29,735 bases of DNA, from the NCBI GenBank assembly GCA_003447235.1, contig DLZV01000022.1:1-29735 (forward strand), given 5' to 3'. The position numbers were made by a program, and so were the translations under genes. This DNA is from Prevotella sp. (GTDB lineage: Bacteria > Bacteroidota > Bacteroidia > Bacteroidales > Bacteroidaceae). Below the pieces are notes generated by a model. It did not search any database and was not told the origin of the DNA. It saw only the letters and a list, made by a program, of their open reading frames with translations. Below are positions 22,226 through 29,684 of this stretch, piece by piece (positions within the stretch are counted from its first letter, which is position 1; the number at the start of each line of letters is the position of its first letter).

Positions 22226-23386
22226 ATGAAAGTGAATAAAGAGACTTTTTCTGAGGTTCACCAGCCCGTTTACGTGCTGGAGGAGGCCCGTCTGCGCCGC
22301 AATCTTGCCCTTATCAAGCGTGTGGCCGACGAGGCTGATGTTGAGATTATTTTGGCCTTCAAGGCCTTTGCGTTGTGGAAGACGTTCCCCATCTTCCGCG
22401 AGTATATCCACGCCACGACGGCCTCCTCGCTCTACGAGGCCCGCCTGGGCTACGAGGACTTTGGCGCGCCGGTCCACACCTTCACGCCCGCTCTCTCCGA
22501 CGACGAGGCTCCCGAGATCGCGCGCCTCTCGTCCCACGTCTCCTTCAACTCCCTCTCCCAGTATGCGCGCCACCATCGCGCCATGCTCGCGGCCCATCCC
22601 GGCCTGAGCCTCGGCCTGCGCGTCAATCCGCGCTACTCCGAGGTCGAGACGCTCCTCTACAATCCCTGCGCGCCTGGCACCCGCTTCGGCGTCAGTGCCG
22701 AGCAGTTGCCCGATCAGTTGCCCGCCCACATCGAGGGCTTCCATTGCCATTGCCATTGCGAGAGCGGCGCCGATGTCTTCGCGCGCACGCTCGTACATAT
22801 AGAAGACCATTTTGCCAAATGGTTTCCCCAGATCAAGTGGATCAATTTCGGCGGCGGCCACCTCATGACCCGTGCCGACTACGACGTCGATGCGTTGGTG
22901 GCCCTGCTCCGCGGTTTCCACGCCCGCTATCCCTGGCTCCACATCATCCTGGAGCCCGGCAGCGCCTTTGGCTGGCAGACCGGTCCCCTGGTGAGCCAGG
23001 TCGTCGATATTGTCGAGGACAGCGGCATCCGCACCGCCGTGCTCAACGTGAGTTTCACCTGTCACATGCCCGACTGCCTGGAGATGCCCTACCATCCCGC
23101 CGTGCGTGGCGCCCGCGTGGTGGAGGCCGACGCCCCCGGCGACCATGTCTATCGGCTTGGCGGCTGCTCCTGCCTCAGCGGCGACTTCATGGCCTCCTGG
23201 CAGTTTGACCATGCGCTCTCCGTGGGCGAGAATGTCATCTTCGAGGACATGCTCCACTACACGACCGTCAAGACCACCATGTTCAACGGCATTCACCATC
23301 CCTCCATCGCCCTGCTCCACACAGACGGCGAACTTGAGCACTTGCGCGACTATTCCTTCTCAGATTATCGCTCCAGGATGGATTAG
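22226..23386 (+). CDS. nspC: Carboxynorspermidine decarboxylase
   Basis: A 386-residue PLP enzyme of the alanine-racemase-fold decarboxylases that converts carboxynorspermidine or carboxyspermidine to norspermidine or spermidine in the cytoplasm. The PLP lysine is K46 in LAFKAFALW; HCHCHCESGAD (about 170-180), FGGGHLMTRADYD and EPGSAFGW form the cofactor and phosphate sites; GGCSCLSGDF carries the cysteine that works from the partner subunit. The frame opens at 22190, but MKVNKETFSEVHQPVYVLEE at 22226 matches the family N-terminus. The partner carboxyspermidine dehydrogenase is not in the window. It is divergent from prs. Confidence 0.95.
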   Translation: MKVNKETFSEVHQPVYVLEEARLRRNLALIKRVADEADVEIILAFKAFALWKTFPIFREYIHATTASSLYEARLGYEDFGAPVHTFTPALSDDEAPEIARLSSHVSFNSLSQYARHHRAMLAAHPGLSLGLRVNPRYSEVETLLYNPCAPGTRFGVSAEQLPDQLPAHIEGFHCHCHCESGADVFARTLVHIEDHFAKWFPQIKWINFGGGHLMTRADYDVDALVALLRGFHARYPWLHIILEPGSAFGWQTGPLVSQVVDIVEDSGIRTAVLNVSFTCHMPDCLEMPYHPAVRGARVVEADAPGDHVYRLGGCSCLSGDFMASWQFDHALSVGENVIFEDMLHYTTVKTTMFNGIHHPSIALLHTDGELEHLRDYSFSDYRSRMD

Positions 23387-23461
23387 CTTATATATAATAA
23401 GGAGAAACGGGCTTGTTTTCTTAACAAAGGTTAATTCGTGGAATTTTTCTTTCGGAAATGC

Positions 23462-23491
23462 TTGCGGTTTCGGAAATAATGCCTACCTTTG
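23462..23491 (+). promoter_or_regulatory. Promoter of the tRNA cluster
   Basis: TTG at 23462-23464, a 19-bp spacer and TACCTTTG at 23484-23491: an excellent Bacteroidota promoter. The first tRNA begins about 40 bp downstream. The same TACCTTTGCACC word recurs in the promoter at the right end of the window. Confidence 0.75.
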
Positions 23492-23532
23492 CACCGCATT
23501 TAGAGAAATGCACAACACAACAGTGTTTAAAG

Positions 23533-23605
<73 letters not shown>

Positions 23606-23666
23606 CTTTTCTTTGAAAATTTGAAATAAACTAAGTGGTAATTTAGAATAGGATATTCTATAATGA

Positions 23667-23747
23667 GCCCAGGTGGCGGAATGGTAGACGCGCACGTTTC
23701 AGGTGCGTGTGTTTAACGACGTGCAGGTTCGAGTCCTGTTCTGGGCA
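23667..23747 (+). tRNA. tRNA-Leu (CAG)
   Basis: Class II tRNA with a long variable arm. Acceptor GCCCAGG pairs with TCTGGGC; the anticodon stem CACGT/GCGTG encloses loop TTCAGGT, giving CAG for Leu codon CUG. T loop TTCGAGT; CCA not encoded. Confidence 0.94.
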
Positions 23748-23785
23748 CACACTTGTTTATTTATTCTGATGTGATTGGACAAGTC

Positions 23786-23869
23786 GGAGAGGTGGCGGAA
23801 TTGGTAGACGCGCTACTTTGAGGGGGTAGTGTCAATTGTGACGTGGGAGTTCGAGTCTCCTCCTCTTCA
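23786..23869 (+). tRNA. tRNA-Leu (GAG)
   Basis: Class II tRNA. Acceptor GGAGAGG pairs with CCTCTTC (one G-T); anticodon stem CTACT/GGTAG with loop TTGAGGG gives GAG for Leu codons CUU and CUC. Long variable arm GTGTCAATTGTGAC; T loop TTCGAGT; no CCA encoded. Confidence 0.94.
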
Positions 23870-23886
23870 CTTTTCAAGCACAATAG

Positions 23887-23959
<73 letters not shown>

Positions 23960-24004
23960 CTATTTTTTTATTTTGATTATAAAGAGAAGCATAATTTTTC
24001 CGAA

Positions 24005-24541
24005 ATGAATTTATACGTAAGATACTTTGAGCGCGAGGCCTTCTTTGGAAATGTTGATGAGGCTTTGGCTTTTCTTAGCTCTATCCCCGATATTGTGATC
24101 ACTCCCGAGATGGAAGCAGACATTCGTGCCTATGCCAATGGCGATGTCTATTATCCCAAGCGCTACAAGGTTCGTCCCCGCATCTATTTTATCATGATCA
24201 AGACTGACGCCAAGAGCATGTCCGACTTCAAGCAGAAGAAGGCGCTCCGCTCTGGTGGCGACAACACCCGCCACGAGAATCCCGCCGTCCTCCACCTCAA
24301 CGAGGAGCGCGAGGGCTGGTACGAGGGGCAGCTCACCTTCAAGCGCGTCGTCCTCATCCCCGCAACGGGCAAGCATGAGTATCGCGACACGCGCTTCGTG
24401 GCGCGCTGCAAGGCGCTCTCCGGCGTCGATTGCTACAACCGCGTCGTCGATTACCTGCGCCAGCACGTCGACAATCGCAGCCAGTTCCCCTCGGCCAAGG
24501 GCAAGAATTTCCAGTTCTCCTATTTAGGCATGTGGAAGTAG
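24005..24541 (+). CDS. Conserved protein of unknown function upstream of ssb
   Basis: I do not recognise this family by name. The 178-residue product is soluble, without signal peptide or membrane helix, and starts at the ATG at 24005; the frame extends upstream into the tRNA, where it is not coding. Features: an N-terminal MNLYVRYFEREAFF segment, a block DVYYPKRYKVRPRIYFIMIKT near 70-90 (given here only as position), a basic QKKALRSGG stretch and an aromatic C-terminus (NFQFSYLGMWK). It ends 4 bp before ssb, so the two are co-transcribed; a role near DNA replication or repair is only a guess from that. Between the tRNA cluster and ssb it looks like a chromosomal core gene. Confidence 0.7.
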   Translation: MNLYVRYFEREAFFGNVDEALAFLSSIPDIVITPEMEADIRAYANGDVYYPKRYKVRPRIYFIMIKTDAKSMSDFKQKKALRSGGDNTRHENPAVLHLNEEREGWYEGQLTFKRVVLIPATGKHEYRDTRFVARCKALSGVDCYNRVVDYLRQHVDNRSQFPSAKGKNFQFSYLGMWK

Positions 24542-24545
24542 GACT

Positions 24546-24965
24546 ATGAACAAGGTGATGTTGATTGGCAACGTCGGCAAGGAGCCCGACGTGCGCTATT
24601 ATGAGGCTGACCAGGCCGTGGCACAGATCGCCCTGGCCACCACCGAGCGCGGCTACACGCTGCAGAACGGCACGCAGGTGCCCGACCGTACCGACTGGCA
24701 CAACGTGATCTTCTATCGCGGACTGGCCAAGGTGGTGGAGAAATATGTCCACAAGGGCGACAAACTCTACGTCGAGGGTCGCCTCCGCTACCGCAGCTAC
24801 GACGACAAGAAGGGCATGCGCCGCTACGTCACGGAGATCTATGCCGACAACATGGAGCTCCTCACGCCGCGCAGCGCCCACGACGCAGCGGCCCAGGCTG
24901 CCCCGGGTGCCGACAAGGCGGCTGGCGACAAACAGGCCGACGATAAAGACAATCTTCCGTTCTGA
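24546..24965 (+). CDS. ssb: Single-stranded DNA-binding protein
   Basis: A 139-residue SSB with one OB fold (about 1-105): MNKVMLIGNVGKEPDVRY at the start, TDWHNVIFYRGLAKVVEKY in the middle and KLYVEGRLRYRSYDDKKG. A flexible tail of A, D, K and Q ends in the acidic tip DDKDNLPF, the docking site for repair and replication partners. It begins 4 bp after the upstream unknown gene, and its stop overlaps the gldE ATG (TGATG). It is somewhat shorter than E. coli SSB, as is usual in Bacteroidota. Confidence 0.96.
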   Translation: MNKVMLIGNVGKEPDVRYYEADQAVAQIALATTERGYTLQNGTQVPDRTDWHNVIFYRGLAKVVEKYVHKGDKLYVEGRLRYRSYDDKKGMRRYVTEIYADNMELLTPRSAHDAAAQAAPGADKAAGDKQADDKDNLPF

Positions 24966-26305
24966 TGTATTTTCTACAAGTACTCTATTCCTCCAGCCTC
25001 GTTGATATCAACGTAGTCCCCTTCGGGGCGTGGCTGGCGGCTCTTCTGGCTGTCTTCATGCTCCTGCTCTCGGCCTTTGCCAGCGGGTCGGAGATAGCCT
25101 TCTTTAGTCTTTCCCCCAACGATGTCAATGCCCTTGACCCCGACCGCAGCGCCAAGGACAAGAGCATCGAGATGCTCCGCGACGACAACGAGCGCACACT
25201 GGCTACCATCCTGATAGCCAACAACTTCGTCAATGTGATGATCATCATGTTGCTCAACTATTTCTTTAGCCGGCTCATCACCTTCAAGGCCGCTTGGCTC
25301 GAGATGCTCTGCATCACCGTCCTGCTCACCTTTCTCCTCCTGCTCTTCGGCGAGATCATGCCCAAGGTCTTCAGCCGTCAGGCTCCCCTGCGCTACTGCC
25401 GCTTCGCCGTCAACGGCATCCTGCTCCTGCGCAAGGTCTTCTGGCCCCTGGAGACGGTCCTCATCCGCAGCGGCGCCTTCGCCGAGCGCGTGGTCCAGAA
25501 GGAGAGCCGCCAGCTCTCGGTCGATGAGTTGGAGCAGGCGCTGGAGCTCACTGACAAGAACGATATCAAGAACGAGCAGAGCATGCTCCAGGGCATCATC
25601 CGCTTCGGCGACGAAACGGCCAAGGAGGTCATGACCTCGCGCCAGGATATCGTCGATCTCCCGATCAACAGCAGCTACGAGGACGTGCTCAAGTGTATCG
25701 TTGACAACAACTATTCGCGCATCCCCGTCTATCAGGACAACCAGGACAACATCCGTGGCATCCTCTATATCAAGGATTTGCTGCCCCATCTCTCCAAGCC
25801 CAAGAGCTTTCGCTGGCAGAGTCTCATCCGTCCTCCCTACTTCGTGCCCGAGACCAAGATGATCGACGACCTCCTGCGCGACTTCCAGGAGAACCACGTC
25901 CACATGGCCATCGTCGTCGATGAGTATGGCGGCACGAGCGGACTGGTCACGCTGGAGGACATCCTGGAGGAGATTGTCGGCGAGATCAACGACGAGTATG
26001 ACGAGGAGGAGCGCCAGTATGTCAAGCTCAACTACAACACTTACAGTTTCGAGGGCAAGACGCTGCTGAGCGACTTCTGCAAGATCCTCCACGTCGATGA
26101 CGACGAGTTTGAGGAGGTGGCGGGCGAGGCCGACACGCTGGCCGGCCTGCTGCTGGAGATCAAGGGCGACTTCCCCAGCATGCACGAGCACCTGGAGTAT
26201 AAAAACTACGCCTTCGACGTCGTCGGCATCGACGGACGGCGCATCAGCCGCGTCAAGGTGACGGTACATCCCCACCATGCTGATACGGACGCAGCGTCTC
26301 TCTGA
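24965..26305 (+). CDS. gldE: GldE, CNNM/CorC-type membrane protein
   Basis: A 446-residue protein with the hemolysin-C/CorC architecture: an N-terminal DUF21 (CNNM) membrane domain with about four helices (about 20-160), a pair of CBS domains (about 215-335; EVMTSRQDIVDLPINSSYED starts the first), and a C-terminal CorC_HlyC domain (about 350-440). In Flavobacterium GldE supports gliding by stabilising the GldD lipoprotein; non-gliding Bacteroidales keep it too, so here its task is probably membrane protein or cation homeostasis. EIAFFSLSPND follows the family. The ATG overlaps the ssb stop, and its end overlaps the PPTase gene by 29 bp. Confidence 0.93.
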   Translation: MYFLQVLYSSSLVDINVVPFGAWLAALLAVFMLLLSAFASGSEIAFFSLSPNDVNALDPDRSAKDKSIEMLRDDNERTLATILIANNFVNVMIIMLLNYFFSRLITFKAAWLEMLCITVLLTFLLLLFGEIMPKVFSRQAPLRYCRFAVNGILLLRKVFWPLETVLIRSGAFAERVVQKESRQLSVDELEQALELTDKNDIKNEQSMLQGIIRFGDETAKEVMTSRQDIVDLPINSSYEDVLKCIVDNNYSRIPVYQDNQDNIRGILYIKDLLPHLSKPKSFRWQSLIRPPYFVPETKMIDDLLRDFQENHVHMAIVVDEYGGTSGLVTLEDILEEIVGEINDEYDEEERQYVKLNYNTYSFEGKTLLSDFCKILHVDDDEFEEVAGEADTLAGLLLEIKGDFPSMHEHLEYKNYAFDVVGIDGRRISRVKVTVHPHHADTDAASL

Positions 26306-26801
26306 CGACCTTCTCCTGGGCCTTTGGCGCCTGCCTGCCGACACGCCCCGCGGGGCTAAGCGCCAGCAGGAGCGCGCCGCCGCCCACAGTCTCCTGGCCG
26401 CCATGCTGGGGCGCCCTGTCGCCATCCTCCACGACGCCGACGGCGCTCCCCGTGTCGAGGGCCATCAGATCAGCATCTCCCACACGCGCGGTTTCCTCGC
26501 CATCCTCCTCTCCCGAAGCCGAAGGGTAGGGGTGGATATCGAGTACCGCAGCGACCGCATCCGCCGCATCGCCTCCCGCTTTCTCCGGCCCGACGAGTCC
26601 GCCGGATCGACCGACGACCTGCTCACCTGCTGGTGCGTCAAGGAGGCCGTCTATAAGCTCCGGTCCGCCTCCCACCTCGCCTACGACCAGATGCGCGTCC
26701 ACCTCGACACCGCCACGGTCGACGACCTCCTGGCCGCCGACTCCCTCTCCTTCGGGCGCGAGATCACGCCCGACTATGTCCTCGTCTGGACCTCGGAGTA
26801 G
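26277..26801 (+). CDS. 4'-phosphopantetheinyl transferase (Sfp-like)
   Basis: A 174-residue enzyme that puts the phosphopantetheine arm of CoA on carrier proteins. The magnesium and CoA motifs are VGVDIEYRSDR (D87, E89) and WCVKEAVYK (119-127, with K122, E123 and K127); SISHTRG at about 66-72 is the other conserved block. It overlaps gldE by 29 bp, so it is translated from the same mRNA. Its length is between AcpS (about 120) and Sfp (about 220), and it lacks most of the N-terminal half of Sfp. The target could be the fatty acid carrier or a secondary-metabolite carrier; no such gene is nearby. Confidence 0.88.
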   Translation: MLIRTQRLSDDLLLGLWRLPADTPRGAKRQQERAAAHSLLAAMLGRPVAILHDADGAPRVEGHQISISHTRGFLAILLSRSRRVGVDIEYRSDRIRRIASRFLRPDESAGSTDDLLTCWCVKEAVYKLRSASHLAYDQMRVHLDTATVDDLLAADSLSFGREITPDYVLVWTSE

Positions 26802-26810
26802 CACGGCGCC

Positions 26811-26841
26811 TTCCTGTCTTCCATCGATTTCCTGTCTTCCA
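26811..26841. repeat. Short direct repeat after the PPTase gene
   Basis: TTCCTGTCTTCCA occurs at 26811-26823 and 26829-26841, 18 bp apart, in the 140-bp gap between the PPTase and CNNM genes. No hairpin or known site is evident. Confidence 0.5.
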
Positions 26842-26890
26842 AAAATGTGAAAACCAACTAAAAGATTGTAATAAAAGACTTTTTATAGTG

Positions 26891-26918
26891 TTGATTTAGA
26901 GGCAAACCATTAATTTTG
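26891..26918 (+). promoter_or_regulatory. Promoter of the short CNNM gene
   Basis: TTG at 26891-26893 and TAATTTTG at 26911-26918, spacer 17 bp, about 24 bp before the ATG at 26943. The spacer is a little short, but the -7 box with following C is typical. Confidence 0.6.
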
Positions 26919-26942
26919 CACCCATACAACAAAACATTATAA

Positions 26943-27974
26943 ATGGGTCTAATTTTATTGTATTTCTTAGGTGCATTGTCACTTTCCTTTCTTTGCTCCG
27001 TCCTCGAAGCGGTGCTCCTCTCCACGCCGATGTCCTACATCTCGATGAGGGAGAACCAAGGCAGCAAGACCGCCACGCTGATGAAGCAGTACAAAAACAA
27101 CGTCGATCGCCCCGTGGGCGCCATCCTCTCGCTCAACACCATCGCCCACACCATCGGTTCGGCCGGCGTGGGAGCGGAGTCCATCAAGATCTTCGGCGAG
27201 CAATATTTCGGGCTGATATCGGCCATCCTCACTCTCTTGATCCTCGTGCTCTCGGAGATTATCCCCAAGACCATCGGCGCCTCCTATTGGCGATCCCTGG
27301 CCCTGCCTTCCACCAGGATCATCCGCGTGCTCATCCTCATCACCTATCCCCTGGTGCTGCTCTCGGAACTGATCACCAAGGTCTTCACCCCCAGGGGCAA
27401 CCAGGCCTCCATGAGCCGCGAGGAGGTGTCGGCCATGGTCGATGTGGGTACCACGGAGGGCATCTTTCGCGAGTCGGAGAGCAAACTGATCAAGAGTTGC
27501 ATCGCCCTCTCGGGGGTCAAAGCCCGCCAGATCATGACTCCTTCCATCGTGGTGGAGTCGGCCTGCCAGGACCTCACCGTCAAGGACTTCCAGGCCAAGC
27601 AGAGCTGGAGTTTCTCCCGCATCCCGGTCTATGCCGGCGACAAAGACTACATCACGGGCTACGTCCTCAAGGACGCGGTCCTCAAGTTGCTGTCGGAGGA
27701 TCAGTTCCACGTCAAACTCTCCGACCTGAAGCGCCCGATTCTCACCTTTCGCGAGGAAGAGTCGGTCTTTCAGATATGGGAGAAGATGCTGGAGAAGCGC
27801 GAGCATATCTCCGTCATCATCGACGAGTATGGCGGTCTTCGCGGACTGGTGACGATGGAGGACATCATCGAGACCATGACGGGCGTAGAGATTGTCGATG
27901 AGGACGACGTGGCCGTGGATATGCAGGCGCTGGCCAAGGAGAAGTCGCGCCTGATGATGCGGGGCGGGAAATAG
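26943..27974 (+). CDS. CNNM/CorC-like protein without a CorC_HlyC domain
   Basis: A 343-residue membrane protein with a DUF21 (CNNM) domain of about four helices (about 1-170) and two CBS domains (about 190-325): ARQIMTPSIVVESA begins the first, and IDEYGGLRGLVTMEDIIE the conserved end of the second. It stops right after the CBS pair, so it lacks the C-terminal CorC_HlyC domain found in GldE nearby. Family members move magnesium or other divalent cations out, or sense them through the CBS domains; which applies is not known. It has its own promoter (26891-26918). Confidence 0.9.
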   Translation: MGLILLYFLGALSLSFLCSVLEAVLLSTPMSYISMRENQGSKTATLMKQYKNNVDRPVGAILSLNTIAHTIGSAGVGAESIKIFGEQYFGLISAILTLLILVLSEIIPKTIGASYWRSLALPSTRIIRVLILITYPLVLLSELITKVFTPRGNQASMSREEVSAMVDVGTTEGIFRESESKLIKSCIALSGVKARQIMTPSIVVESACQDLTVKDFQAKQSWSFSRIPVYAGDKDYITGYVLKDAVLKLLSEDQFHVKLSDLKRPILTFREEESVFQIWEKMLEKREHISVIIDEYGGLRGLVTMEDIIETMTGVEIVDEDDVAVDMQALAKEKSRLMMRGGK

Positions 27975-27994
27975 GTCCCAGTGGCAAACCAATA

Positions 27995-28037
27995 ACGCAC
28001 GACTTGGCGGCGGAAATGTACCGATCCAGTCGTGCGT
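27995..28037 (+). terminator. Inverted repeat after the short CNNM gene
   Basis: ACGCACGACT (27995-28004) and AGTCGTGCGT (28028-28037) are perfect 10-bp arms around a 23-nt loop, starting 20 bp after the stop codon. There is no T-run, so termination is only likely, not certain. Confidence 0.4.
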
Positions 28038-28282
28038 CTATTAGTTTGGGGCGGAGTAGGGGAAGTTGTCTGGGCTGGGCGGCCTATCGTTTTACGAGGT
28101 GGCCGATCACCTGCTGGCGGTTGATAAGTGACAGGTCTTGTTTGTTATTTGATGTTTGTGCTGACATTTGTTTTGTTTTGACTGTGAAGCCCGAAGAGAG
28201 AAAGTGGAAAATTGAAAACGTAATTTCGTAATTTCGTAATTTCAACTTAAGGTTTGACGGAATGATTTTGTATCTTTGCAGT
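28038..28282. other. Gene-poor spacer with an 8-bp microsatellite
   Basis: No convincing gene is seen. CGTAATTT is repeated three times in tandem at 28219-28242, just before the next promoter-like box. A 27-codon minus-strand frame (28084-28167) is too short to support. Confidence 0.5.
28271..28278 (+). promoter_or_regulatory. -7 element 4 bp before the IS66-like ATG
   Basis: TATCTTTG followed by CAGT and ATG at 28283, the same geometry as at nspC. It would give a nearly leaderless transcript. No good -33 box is found. Confidence 0.5.
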
Positions 28283-28501
28283 ATGAAAAAAGAAGAGATG
28301 ATTGCATTGCTGCAACAACAGAATTCCTTTTTGCAGCAACAACTTCAGGAGGCGAACCGCAAGGCGGACGCCCTTTTGGTGGAGATTACGTCGTTGAGAA
28401 GCCTCCTTGAGTGCAAGTCGGAGGAAGGGACCAAGCAGAAGCGCGTAATCAAGGGACTTGCCAAAAATGCACAAAACAAATCAGAGAACAGCTCTCAGTG
28501 A
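28283..28501 (+). pseudogene. Probable N-terminal remnant of an IS66-family transposase
   Basis: The 72-residue product is a coiled coil: MKKEEMIALLQQQNSFLQQQ, then a heptad-like stretch to about 55, then KQKRVIKGLAKNAQNKSENS. A coiled-coil start followed by K-GL-K-x-x-x-NKSE resembles the leading part of IS66 TnpC proteins of Bacteroidales, which are about 500 residues long. Here a stop comes at 28499-28501 and no further transposase is found in any frame downstream. It could instead be a small free-standing coiled-coil protein. A -7 box lies 4 bp before the ATG. The assignment comes from memory of the family pattern, so it is moderate. Confidence 0.45.
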
Positions 28502-29277
28502 CATCACCAGCGACAAGATATATCACAAAATATTGTTGAGCCCCCAAAAAGAACGGCAGCGAAAATAAGAAGTAAACTATATACGTTTAGGTTTTATTGT
28601 GTAATATAATTTTACTACAAAATGACCTATAAAACTCTAGGCGGGGGCTTAGATCTGTCCCTGTCGATGGAGTCAAAATCAAATTCTCTGCCCTTGATGA
28701 TGTCGGCAGGGGGGCGTTTCGGAGGGATCTTCAAGGGATTCTGGGGGAGCATCTTCGAGCATCCCGAGGTAAAAGACGGCAAAAAGACGGCAAATATCGC
28801 CATTTGGCGTGAGAAATCCCGTTTTTTTGTGGAGGTAAGACCCTTCGTTGCTATTTCCGAATATACGGGGGTGATTTCCTGTGAAGCGGTTATATATCAG
28901 AAAGTTACGCTTCGTTTTGCTTGTTTTTCACCTTGTTGAGGATATTGGCTCCTGGGACGCTGAAAACGAGGGTAAATCGTTGTTTTTGCAGTTCAAATGA
29001 CCGCCGCAAGGCATGTTTGGCTTGTCGATGCAGTCAAACGCCCCCACAAAGTTACGCATTTACTTTGAAATATCTTCGCTTCCCCCCTGTTTTTTTGGGG
29101 GGTGAGGGAGAGTTGGCGTGAAGGATTTCTTGATTTGTTAACGAATATAAAATGTAAGGAGTGGCGAGGGTGAGAAGGGGCGATAGAACTTTTTTTATAG
29201 CATATAAACTATTGATATTTAGTGGTTTATCATTAGTTCTTTAAAGCAATAGATCATATATTTGGGACTTCATTGGA
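28502..29277. other. A+T-rich region without a recognisable gene
   Basis: Nearly 800 bp hold no supported gene. Seen in it: a 16-bp word TGTCGATG[G/C]AGTCAAA at 28662-28677 and 29023-29038; two short minus-strand frames covering these words (28627-28803 and 28928-29059); and a C6/G6 hairpin at 29082-29102 around a T-rich loop. It may be decayed mobile DNA. Confidence 0.5.
29082..29102. other. C6-G6 hairpin
   Basis: CCCCCC (29082-29087), loop TGTTTTTTT and GGGGGG (29097-29102) form a stable small stem. No gene is adjacent. Confidence 0.45.
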
Positions 29278-29310
29278 CCTTACACCTTACACCTTACATT
29301 CTTACGTTTT
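29278..29310 (+). repeat. Heptamer array A (CCTTACA x3)
   Basis: Three tandem CCTTACA units followed by TTCTTACGTTTTC. The last 29 bp plus CAT (29285-29313) recur with one mismatch at 29486-29514 (array C). Confidence 0.85.
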
Positions 29311-29351
29311 CATATTTTGAAGCAGGGCAAAAGTGGGGTAAAAAGACTTCG

Positions 29352-29395
29352 AAGAAATAGTATATATAATATTAATATTATATATACTATTTCTT
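29352..29395. repeat. Perfect 44-bp palindrome
   Basis: Every base of 29352-29373 is complementary to 29374-29395 (left arm starts AAGAAATAGTATATATAATA; right arm ends ATATATACTATTTCTT). It has no loop and is almost wholly A+T in the centre. It lies midway between heptamer arrays A and B, which are inverted to each other. Confidence 0.95.
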
Positions 29396-29419
29396 TGACC
29401 CCGACCACGATTCATTTCA

Positions 29420-29511
29420 AAAACGTAAGGATGTAAGGTGTAAGGTTGTAAGGATGTAAGGTGGGCCATCGTGTCCACCTTACATCCTTACACCTTACGT
29501 TCTTACGTTTT
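29420..29511. repeat. Heptamer arrays B and C forming a long hairpin
   Basis: Array B (29420-29464, TGTAAGG-type units after AAAACG) and array C (29475-29511, CCTTACA-type units before CGTTTT) are inverted copies around a 10-nt loop (29465-29474). Array B has one more unit than C, so pairing needs one bulge. The units are the same as in array A. Confidence 0.88.
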
Positions 29512-29587
29512 CATTTTCCACTTCGCCCAGTATGATTTTCCTAATATGCTAAACTGTAAAGTATATTCGGACTGTTGTTTGGTGATT

Positions 29588-29606
29588 CACATAGCTTTGC
29601 TATGTG
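29588..29606. other. Small hairpin CACATAGC-TTT-GCTATGTG
   Basis: An 8-bp perfect stem with a 3-nt loop, 47 bp before the last promoter. It might end a transcript entering from the left. Confidence 0.45.
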
Positions 29607-29652
29607 CCATTCCCGCAAGACGAAAAAAAGTTGGAAAATATTTGTGATTTTA

Positions 29653-29684
29653 TTTGGAGGTATGAAATATTCTTCGTACCTTTG
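29653..29684 (+). promoter_or_regulatory. Promoter directed out of the window
   Basis: TTTG at 29653-29656, a 20-bp spacer and TACCTTTG at 29677-29684: an excellent Bacteroidota promoter. Twelve bases (TACCTTTGCACC) are the same as in the tRNA-cluster promoter at 23484. The transcript would begin near 29689 and contain the stem GCCCG-CGA-CGGGC at 29723-29735; its gene lies beyond the window. Confidence 0.7.

Noticed and set aside
22160..23341. Minus-strand open frame of 393 codons over nspC
   Set aside because: nspC on the plus strand has clear PLP-enzyme motifs; the antisense frame is open because of G+C-rich third positions and shows no protein features.
24974..26425. Minus-strand frame of 483 codons over gldE
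   Set aside because: Low-complexity D/V/L/E composition antisense to a well-supported gene.
28084..28167. 27-codon minus-strand frame starting MSAQTSNNKQ
   Set aside because: Too short to support without conservation data, although it has a plausible peptide composition.
29278..29514. Heptamer arrays as a CRISPR array
   Set aside because: Units are 7 bp in tandem with no unique spacers and no cas genes nearby.
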